From CAZIQY01 sp964541605 (GTDB taxonomy: Bacteria > Desulfobacterota > Syntrophia > Syntrophales > UBA2185): a DNA stretch of 32,665 bases. A program made the position numbers and the translations under genes. The notes under the pieces are model-generated. The model was not told where the DNA came from and ran no database searches. It saw nothing but the letters and a program-made list of their open reading frames with translations. Positions 16,145 through 23,700 of the stretch are shown in pieces. The stretch covers positions 1 to 32,665 of the forward strand of contig CAZIQY010000028.1 in the NCBI GenBank assembly GCA_964541605.1. Reading direction: 5' to 3'. Each line of letters starts with the position of its first letter. Position 1 is the stretch's first letter.

Positions 16145-16669
16145 ATGAACAGGAAACATGTTTTTATTTATTCTCAAGTTCTGCTGGCCCTTTGCTGTTT
16201 GTTCGCCATGATCATCTGCACGGACTATCTGGCAACCCCGCACACATTATACGCGGGGGAAATTTACAGGTGGGTTGATGAGAATGGAGAGGTTCATTAT
16301 TCGGACACCGATCCCGGCAACTCATCAAAGGGCAAAAAAACCAAAAGTGTTTACATCGACGACAGCCCGGATGTAGAAAAAGACAGCAAGGCCTCCCCGC
16401 AGAAACAGAAAAAGAGCGACACGGCCAGAGCACCATCATCAAAGGAAGTTATCATCTACACCCTGGACACGTGACCATACTGCCACCAGGCGAAAGAGTT
16501 TCTTTCGCAGAAAGGTGTCAGCTATAAAGAAATCGAGATTAGTCGGGACCGGGAGGGGGCACGTGAAATGGTCAGGATCTCCGGTCAGAGAGGAGTCCCC
16601 GTCATCATTATCGATGGCGACGTTATGGTCGGCTTCAACCGCCGGGCACTCGAAGAAAAGCTCCGATAA
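16145..16669 (+). CDS. Exported DUF4124-glutaredoxin selenoprotein (Sec at in-frame TGA)
   Basis: Predicted 174-residue thiol/selenol oxidoreductase. An N-terminal signal peptide (cleavage near LYAG) is followed by DUF4124 (about 39-62, EIYRWVDENGEVHYSDTDP), a Lys/Ser-rich linker and a complete glutaredoxin domain (about 101-174). The frame is interrupted only by TGA at 16472-16474 (residue 110), exactly where the first cysteine of CPYC belongs: IIYTLDT-[TGA]-PYCHQAKEFL. Downstream, the cis-Pro motif GVPVII and the closing VGFNRRALEEKLR are intact, and the frame ends at TAA 16667. A strong hairpin lies directly after the TGA. ATG 16145 has a GGAGAAAGG ribosome-binding site. I therefore read TGA as selenocysteine, giving a UPYC active site facing the periplasm. 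The alternative, a nonsense-mutated gene, is less likely because nothing else has decayed. It is followed 13 nt later by isocitrate dehydrogenase. Confidence 0.85.
16480..16521 (+). promoter_or_regulatory. Candidate bacterial SECIS element
   Basis: An RNA hairpin begins 5 nt after the TGA. The outer stem is 16480-16487 with 16514-16521 (7 of 8 pairs). An asymmetric internal loop of 2 and 5 nt follows, then a perfect 7-bp inner stem 16490-16496 with 16502-16508, capped by loop AGUUU (16497-16501). There are 22 nt between the TGA and the apical loop, and a G lies in the first two loop bases. Both features agree with published descriptions of bacterial SECIS elements read by SelB. Confidence 0.7.
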
Positions 16670-16682
16670 AAAAGGTCTAATC

Positions 16683-17912
16683 ATGCCAAGACTCGGTAAA
16701 ATCATCGTCAAGACTCCCATCGTCGAGATGGACGGTGATGAAATGACCAGGATCATCTGGAGGATGGTCAAGGAGAAACTCCTTTTTACCCACCTGAACA
16801 TTCCTGTCGATTACTACGACCTCCACATCCAAAACCGCGATGCAACGGATGATCGGGTCACGGTAGACGCGGCAAGGGCCATTATAAAATACGGCCTCGG
16901 TGTAAAATGCGCAACCATCACCCCGAATGAAGACCGGGTCAAAGAATACCACCTCAAGGAGCAATGGAAAAGCCCGAATGGGACGATCAGGGCCATGCTT
17001 GACGGCACAGTCTTCAGAAAACCCATTTTTGTAAAAAATATCCGGCCCTCCGTTTCCACCTGGAAGAAAGCCATTACAATCGGCAGACACGCCTATGGCG
17101 ATGTCTACAGCAATACAGAGATACGCATTCCTGGACCCGGCACGGCGGAGATCGTCTTCACCCCTGCCCATGGAGGCCGACCGGCGAAACGGACCATCAA
17201 GGAATTCTCAGGCCCCGGCATTATTCAAGGCATCCACAATACCGATGAGTCCATCAGAAGCTTCGCAAAATCATGTTTCACCTTCGCCCTCGATCAGAAA
17301 ATTGACCTGTGGTTCAGTGCAAAAGACACCATCTCCAAGATTTATGACGCCCGGTTCAGAGAGATATTCAATGAGGAATTCGAGAAAAACTGGAGGAAGA
17401 AATTTGCCCGGGCAGGTCTTTCCTACTTCTTCACTTTGATCGATGATGCCGCAGCACGAATCATCAAATCGGAAGGAGGCATTCTATGGGCACTGAAAAA
17501 CTATGACGGTGACGTCATGTCCGACATGATTGCATCGGCAAACGGAAGCCTCGCAATGATGACCTCCGTCCTGGTCTCGCCACAGGGGTGTTTCGAATAC
17601 GAAGCCGCCCACGGCACCGTTCAGAAACACTATTACAGGTACCTTCGGGGAGAAGAAACATCCACAAATCCCATGGCCATCATTTTCACCTGGTCCGGGT
17701 GTCTGCGCAAACGAGGCGAACTGGACGCCACACCTGAGGTTATCGCGTTCGCGGAAAAGCTTGAGGAAGCGGCCATTGCAACGGTTGAATCCGGAATCAT
17801 GACCGGCGACCTTCTGCTTGTCGCAGATCCGCACCCCAACAACAAACAAGTCCACACGGAAGCCTTTATCGATGCGATTGCCGAAAATCTCCAAAACGCC
17901 TTGCAAGGATAA
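16683..17912 (+). CDS. icd: Isocitrate dehydrogenase, NADP-type (eukaryote-like subfamily)
   Basis: 409-residue cytoplasmic TCA-cycle enzyme that oxidatively decarboxylates isocitrate to 2-oxoglutarate. It opens with KIIVKTPIVEMDGDEMTRIIW and has KSPNGTIRAMLDGTVFR in the substrate loop, IGRHAYGDVY, and the C-terminal EAAHGTVQKHYYRY with ETSTNPMA. These mark the homodimeric type found in mitochondria and several deltaproteobacteria rather than the E. coli type. ATG 16683 is chosen because the family N-terminus starts there and AAGGTC precedes it; the open frame from 16515 overlaps the selenoglutaredoxin and is a shadow. Its 3' end overlaps the start of rlmN. Confidence 0.95.
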   Translation: MPRLGKIIVKTPIVEMDGDEMTRIIWRMVKEKLLFTHLNIPVDYYDLHIQNRDATDDRVTVDAARAIIKYGLGVKCATITPNEDRVKEYHLKEQWKSPNGTIRAMLDGTVFRKPIFVKNIRPSVSTWKKAITIGRHAYGDVYSNTEIRIPGPGTAEIVFTPAHGGRPAKRTIKEFSGPGIIQGIHNTDESIRSFAKSCFTFALDQKIDLWFSAKDTISKIYDARFREIFNEEFEKNWRKKFARAGLSYFFTLIDDAAARIIKSEGGILWALKNYDGDVMSDMIASANGSLAMMTSVLVSPQGCFEYEAAHGTVQKHYYRYLRGEETSTNPMAIIFTWSGCLRKRGELDATPEVIAFAEKLEEAAIATVESGIMTGDLLLVADPHPNNKQVHTEAFIDAIAENLQNALQG

Positions 17913-18945
17913 ACCGAACCTCAAAGACCTGGATCTACACGAAATCGAAACCTGCATTGCGCCTTTGGGCAAAGAAACATACCGTGCAAGGCAGATCATG
18001 AAGTGGCTTTATCAGTTTGGCGCCGAATCTTTTGAGGAAATGACAAACCTCTCAAAAGATTTCAGGGTCGCATTGAACGATATCGCAAGAATCGGACAGC
18101 CTGATATCGCAAAGACACAGACCTCCGCAGACGGTACCAAGAAGGTCCTGTTCAGGCTCGAAGACGGCCATTCCATCGAAAGCGTTCTCATCCCCGGGAA
18201 AAACCACTGGACGCTTTGTGTTTCCACGCAGGCGGGATGCCGGATGGGATGCACCTTCTGTCTGACGGGGGAGCAGGGCTTTAAGAGAAATCTCCTCCCC
18301 TCGGAGATCACCGGTCAGCTCACCCGCCTCCGGTTCGGCACGCCGGAAGGAGAAAACATTAAAAACATCGTGATGATGGGGATGGGAGAGCCCCTGGCCA
18401 ATTATGAAAATACCGTCAAAGCCGTCCGGATCATGACCTCCGATTTCGGCCTCGGTTTTTCGAACAGAAAAGTTACCGTATCCACTTGCGGGATTGCACC
18501 CATGATCAAACAGATGGGACAAGACATCTGCGTCAACCTCGCCATCTCCCTGAATGCGCCGGATAATAAAAGAAGAAGCGAATTGATGCCCATCAACAGG
18601 ACATATCCCCTCGAAACCCTCCTCGCGGCCTGCCGGGATTACCCCATGCCGGGGAGAAGAATGCTCACGTTTGAATACATCCTGATGGCAGGTATAAACG
18701 ACGCCCCGGAAGATGCGGAAAAGCTGGCACGTCTGCTGAAAGGAATCCGCTGCAAGCTCAATCTGATCGCGTTCAATGAATTCACTGGCTCAAAATATAA
18801 AACGCCTTCACAGGAGACCGTATCGAATTTCCAGCAAATTCTGATGAACCATCACTACACGGCAATCCTTAGAGCTAGCAAAGGCAGCGACATCCTCGCC
18901 GCCTGCGGCCAGTTGAGCGGCCAGGCAAATTCCCATTCCTATTAA
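17872..18945 (+). CDS. rlmN: Dual-specificity 23S rRNA / tRNA adenine C2 methyltransferase RlmN
   Basis: 357-residue radical-SAM enzyme methylating A2503 of 23S rRNA and A37 of some tRNAs. The radical-SAM cluster motif CX3CX2C is Cys123, Cys127 and Cys130 (CRMGCTFC). Methyl-carrier Cys345 lies in AACGQLSG near the C-terminus. GMGEPLANY, the SAM-binding region, and the LAISLNAP block are present. ATG 17872 is chosen for its GGAAG ribosome-binding site. It overlaps icd by 41 bp in another frame, suggesting translational coupling. A partial, internally deleted copy of the 3' half lies at 25303-25585. Confidence 0.95.
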   Translation: MRLPKISKTPCKDKPNLKDLDLHEIETCIAPLGKETYRARQIMKWLYQFGAESFEEMTNLSKDFRVALNDIARIGQPDIAKTQTSADGTKKVLFRLEDGHSIESVLIPGKNHWTLCVSTQAGCRMGCTFCLTGEQGFKRNLLPSEITGQLTRLRFGTPEGENIKNIVMMGMGEPLANYENTVKAVRIMTSDFGLGFSNRKVTVSTCGIAPMIKQMGQDICVNLAISLNAPDNKRRSELMPINRTYPLETLLAACRDYPMPGRRMLTFEYILMAGINDAPEDAEKLARLLKGIRCKLNLIAFNEFTGSKYKTPSQETVSNFQQILMNHHYTAILRASKGSDILAACGQLSGQANSHSY

Positions 18946-19002
18946 CACTCTTCCTTGTTGATTATGAATCTACAGACGCCATATTTTGTGATCATTATCC
19001 TG

Positions 19003-19031
19003 TTGACACACAAAATCCTTCCTTATATGTT
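19003..19031 (+). promoter_or_regulatory. Promoter-like sequence upstream of the AEC transporter (copy 1 of a duplicated segment)
   Basis: TTGACA (19003-19008), a 17-bp spacer and TATGTT (19026-19031). The surrounding 49 bases (19001-19049) resemble 20703-20751 upstream of the autotransporter, sharing TTGACACACAAA, TCCTTCCTTATAT and GTGAAAAAG. Confidence 0.6.
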
Positions 19032-19069
19032 CCCATTGTGAAAAAGTAAGCTCTGTAAGGAGGATAGAA

Positions 19070-20023
19070 ATGTCGGCAGTAGGCCTGCATGTGACCGAAA
19101 CAGTGATCGCATTCACCCTGATGGTCATGACAGCGTATCTCCTGAAAAGAAAAGGGATGCTTAAGCAGGAAGACAGTACCCTTTTCGCGAAGCTGCTCAC
19201 CCAGACGATATTACCTGCCACGATCTTTTATCAACTCTGGACGCACCGTCTCTCAGGCGAAAGTCTGGCTCCCGTTCTGGTCATGTTCTTATCGGGAACC
19301 GTCTCTCTGGCAATCAGCTGGCTGATCGGGATCCTTTTGAAATTTGATCGCCAGAGCACCGGTGCGCTAATGATTGTCTCATCCTTTGGGTCTTCCGCGC
19401 TCATAGGATATCCGATCATCCAGTACGCCTTTGCAAACAACCCCCAGGCGCTTGCCCAGGGGATCATCATTAGTGAACTCGGCGTCGGCCTGCCAATCTT
19501 CATATTCTGTCCTGCCGTGGCGATGTATTTCGGGGGGACGTTTAAGGGAATTGAAGATGTGCGAAAACTGGCGAAAGACTATTTCCTGTCGCCCATATTC
19601 CTGTCCGTTGCCCTGGGACTTGTCTTGTCACACCTCGATGTTCCGGCGGGAACGCCGTTTGTCGACACGATCATGGAAGCCTTGAAGATGATGCAGGGAG
19701 CCCTAGTGGTCATCTCGGCCGTCATTCTCGGGCTTCAGCTTTCCTTTCAGCCGATGAGCGGATTCTGGAAATTGATAGCGGTTTCCATCCTGGTCCAGAT
19801 GCTGTTTCAACCGTGGTTCAACGATTTCGTTTCAGGCCTGTTGAGCGTCGGCGCGGAAAACAGACAGATTCTGGTTCTCATCAGCGCCATGCCCGCTGCG
19901 ATACTGGGCCCCGTCTTTGCCGCCCGATACGACTGCGCCGCGAAAACCGCCACTCTGCTTGCTTTTACCCATATCGTCATCAGCCCGGTGGTGGTTCCGG
20001 CTGTCTTTGCCGTATTTACATAA
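19070..20023 (+). CDS. AEC (auxin efflux carrier) family transporter
   Basis: 317-residue inner-membrane protein with about ten hydrophobic segments in the two-halves pattern of the AEC/YfdV family. Members export or import small organic acids such as malate or malonate; the substrate here is unknown. Recognisable blocks are KLLTQTILPATIFYQLW in the first half, SSFGSSALIGYPIIQYAF, and the closing FAARYDCAAKTATLLAFTHIVISPVVVPAVF. The start has a strong AAGGAGG ribosome-binding site and an upstream promoter. It lies between the intact rlmN and an IS91-like remnant, so it may be part of an acquired segment. Confidence 0.85.
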   Translation: MSAVGLHVTETVIAFTLMVMTAYLLKRKGMLKQEDSTLFAKLLTQTILPATIFYQLWTHRLSGESLAPVLVMFLSGTVSLAISWLIGILLKFDRQSTGALMIVSSFGSSALIGYPIIQYAFANNPQALAQGIIISELGVGLPIFIFCPAVAMYFGGTFKGIEDVRKLAKDYFLSPIFLSVALGLVLSHLDVPAGTPFVDTIMEALKMMQGALVVISAVILGLQLSFQPMSGFWKLIAVSILVQMLFQPWFNDFVSGLLSVGAENRQILVLISAMPAAILGPVFAARYDCAAKTATLLAFTHIVISPVVVPAVFAVFT

Positions 20024-20174
20024 GGCCGAGGGTGGGTGAATGCGCCTCAGCCTCTGTCCAGACAATGAAGCCCCGTTGGACGCCGTGGACTTAATATTGA
20101 CATTTAAGCATTGTTCTACAAGCTGGCGGAACCGTTGTCCACAGAGAAAATCAGCATCGGTTTAGCAGCCCGGG

Positions 20175-20682
20175 ATGATGGGGGGACTCTTGAGCAACTC
20201 CAGAAAAGCATCGAGAACCCCGGCGCTGCCCTTGCTGCATTCCGGCTTCCGCGTCTTCTGCGGCAACCGCATCTCGCCCGACGATAATACAGCCATGGAA
20301 AACCTGGCCCGCTACGTCATCCGGGCGTCGTTCTCCAGGAAAGGATGCTGTACCTGGATCAGGAGGGAAAGGTCGTCTATACGGCCAAGAACGGCAAGTC
20401 GACCAGATCTTTCTTGCCCGCGAATGGTTGGCCGCGATATTCTCACATATCCCGAATCGGGGCGAGCAGATGGAAGGCTACTACAGCAACGTCTCACGGG
20501 GGAAAAGACAGGGGGAAGGCAGCGATGACGCCGCCCTCTGCATTCTCGATCCACACGGGAATGCAAAGACATGCCGGCGGAATTGGGCGCGGCTTATTCA
20601 AAAAATCTACGAGACAGATCCCTTGATCTGCCCAAAATGCCAAGGGGCCATACGGATGATCGGCAGCATTGAAAATCCGTAG
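20175..20682 (+). pseudogene. IS91-like (Y2-type) transposase remnant, frameshifted
   Basis: Only the C-terminal part of an IS91/IS801-type transposase remains, spread over three frames. Frame one contains FCGNRISPDDNTAMENLARY and VIRASFS (up to about 20340). Frame two contains MLYLDQEGKVVYTAKNGK (about 20345-20400). Frame three contains IFSHIPNRGEQMEGYYSNVS, then NWARLIQKIYETDPLICPKC and QGAIRMIGSIENP ending at 20682. The N-terminal catalytic tyrosines are missing, so it cannot be active. Bases 20024-20174 between it and the AEC gene hold no recognisable gene and may be further eroded transposon sequence. Confidence 0.8.
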
Positions 20683-20704
20683 GTATTTTGCGGTCAAACT
20701 CCTC

Positions 20705-20732
20705 TTGACACACAAATCCTTCCTTATATACA
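20705..20732 (+). promoter_or_regulatory. Promoter-like sequence upstream of the autotransporter (copy 2 of a duplicated segment)
   Basis: TTGACA (20705-20710), a 16-bp spacer and TATACA (20727-20732), about 60 bp before the likely autotransporter start. It sits in a 49-base segment similar to 19001-19049. Confidence 0.55.
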
Positions 20733-20794
20733 TTTACCGTGAAAAAGGAAGTCCTTATCAAGCAGCGTGCTTGCGGATCTCGCACAGGTTGCAC

Positions 20795-23700
20795 ATGAGG
20801 AAAATGATGAAAAAAATCTTCGCTGAGCCAGATGTCCCGATTTCAAAACCATGGACGATGAAAAAGAGTCTTTTTCTTTTTGCGATTTTTTCGATCCTGT
20901 TTCTTCTTTCCGTTACGGTGGCCTCGACGGCGGAAACGGGATTCGGCTGGACCGTGGGTTCGGCGTATGATGGACGCGGCAGCATTCTGTATACGAACGA
21001 CAGCGGGCAGAGCTGGCGTTATCAGGGAACAGGCCAGATCGCGAACGTCGATATGTCGGGCGTCTATGCCGTCAATGGCCGCACCGCCTACGTGGTAGGG
21101 GAAGCCGACAGCGGTTACGGGACCATTTACAGGACGACGGACGCGGGGGCCACATGGACCCGGTTGGGTTCGGCGGCGGATATTCCCGATGTGGCTCTTG
21201 CCAAGGTTCACAGTTACGGAAACCAGAAGATATGGGCGGTCGGAACGGGGACGATTCTGAATTCCAGCGACGGCGGCGCGACCTGGAGAAATACCTGTCC
21301 GGCCGAGTACAGCTCGACCCTGCTGCAAGGCGTTACGACGACCGACGGCCGGCATGTCTGGGTGACGGGCGGCAACAAGGACGGTTACGCCACGATCCTC
21401 TACAGCGATAACGGCGGGGCTTCCTGGACGCGACAGGGCACGGCCGGTGATGTGACCGGCGTGGATCATGTCATCGGCGTGGCCGCCGCAGACAACAAAA
21501 AACTCTGGGCCGTCGGCGGCGGTGCTCATCCGGGAAATATCGTGCTGGCGACCACCGACGGCGGCGCCCGGTGGATCAAGGTGCATGATGCAGGCCTGGG
21601 CGACGGCAACGAGGTTTCGGTGGTTGACGCGAGAACTGTCTGGACCGCCATGGACAGCCACGTGCTGCTCTCCCTTGACGGCGGCGCGACCTGGGAAAGT
21701 CACAATACGGAATCGTACACGATGGGGATCAGCGCGTTCAGCGCCGACCAGGTCTGGGCGGTCGCCAACGGAATCCGGGGCGCCATCTTCTATACCGCCG
21801 ACGGCGGCGCGACGCCTTGGAACAGGACATTGACGGGACCGGACGGCGCTGTGCTCCCGCAGCTCTTCACCATCTCCATGTCCACGTCCACCAAAGAGGT
21901 TTATCCGCAGGCGGTCGAGAATGCCAAGGCGCATGCGGACGCTCCGACCGGATGGGTGGCGGCGGGCGGCGATATGGTCAAGGTGTCCGGGGCCGCCTCT
22001 GTGGGGGCCAATCCCTACGGTCTGAAATACTACGGTATGCCGGCCAACAATCAGTTGATCGTCCGCACGGTCAGTTCCAGCAACGCCTATAACGGCGCCT
22101 GGGGAACGACGACGACCGCCGGGACCAACTACGCGATCTACGGCAGCAAAAGCGCGATGAGTGCGTGGGTCACAACAGGAAACGAAATGACGCGGTTTAT
22201 TGACGGCCAGGGTTTGACCGCAGGCACAGTCGTCAAGGGCCTGGAACGTGGTCTCGGCATGAACAACACCGGCACCCATGACGCAATTTTTGAAATGGCC
22301 GTAATGGTCGGCAACACGGCCAATCCCTATCTGCTGCGCCCCACCCGGAATCCCGATCCCACCGTTTACAGCACGAATCCCGCAGATCACGGGACATATA
22401 GCGCCTTCCCCGCCGATGCGCAGGCGGCCGGCATCGGAACCGGAGCGGCGGCGGACGCGGTCTATGCCAATTATAAAGCCGCTTACATCAATTGGGCAGA
22501 ACAGGCCTACTCCACGAGCCCCTTTCCCTGGACGCAACTGGGCTACACGTACTATTGGGGCCAGGTGGAAAATGTCCCTTCGAACCTGAATGATGTTCAG
22601 GGCATGTCCGAGTTCATCCTGCTGGGCGGCGCTGGTCATTATGATCCGAGCAAAACGCCTTCCGGCACAGACGAATCGGGAAAGGTCGTCGCCGTCGGCA
22701 TCTACGCACCGCAGTCCTATATCTATACGAAGAACAACGGAACGACGCTCAGCGATGACGCAACCGCTCAATACGGAAACGGCTTTGCCAGTTTCAACGT
22801 AACCGGCGCCTGCGACACGCTCTGGGCCGGCGCCGCTTTTCAGGTCAGCGCGCATCTGGACGCCGCCACGCCCAACACCATCACCATCGGCACCGGCGAA
22901 ACCGTCAGCGGCGGACAGGGCATCCTGGTCGGGTCTCGGAACTATACGGTCATGAACGCCGGCCTCATTACGGCCACTGCGAACACGAAAAAATTCAACA
23001 TTACCGATAGCGAGAACGTCGCGCTGCTGTTCAAGGGCGATACGCATGCAGTGCCCTATATCGGCGATGTGAAGAATATTCTCATCAATTCCGGCACCAT
23101 CACAGCCCCCGGGGACAACGGAACCGCAGTGATGGTTTGGGCGGGAAACACAGACATCACCAATACCGGGACCATCACCGGCAGCGGAAACGGCTACGCC
23201 ATTAAAACGGCCTCCGGCAATGACACGATCCGGATCGACGACGGCGCCGTCACGGGCCATATCGATCTGGGAACGGGGATCGATGCGCTTGTTGTCAGAA
23301 CGAGCGGTACCGTCACCGGCCGGATTACGACCGGCGACAATGCCACGGTGATGGTTGACGGCGGAACCTTGAATATGACCGGTGGCGTGATCAGCGCCGG
23401 CGGCGTTACCGGTAGAAATAACGCCGATGTCGTCAACATATCGGGTGGGGTTGTCAACGGCGGCATCCAGACCGGGGCCGGCAATGACACCGTCGCCCTG
23501 TCCGGCGGGCAGGTCAACGGCAGCATCAACCTGGGTTCCAACATCGCCGACGCCTTCAGCGCCAACAACGCCACGCTCGGTTTTGCGATATCCCGGAATA
23601 CGCAGGCGACTGCGAAAATTCAAGGCATGCAAACGGCAAATATTGCCGATACGGGCAGCGTCACGCTGATTCCCAGAATAGCCGAGCCGACCGGTATCCG

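Noticed and set aside
16472..16474. TGA read as an ordinary stop or a nonsense mutation of the glutaredoxin
   Set aside because: The frame continues without other damage to a complete domain, TGA sits at the redox Cys, and a hairpin follows directly. Sec insertion explains all three better.
16515..16682. Upstream extension of isocitrate dehydrogenase
   Set aside because: The extra 56 residues do not match the family and overlap the glutaredoxin domain in another frame. ATG 16683 begins the conserved N-terminus and has a ribosome-binding site.
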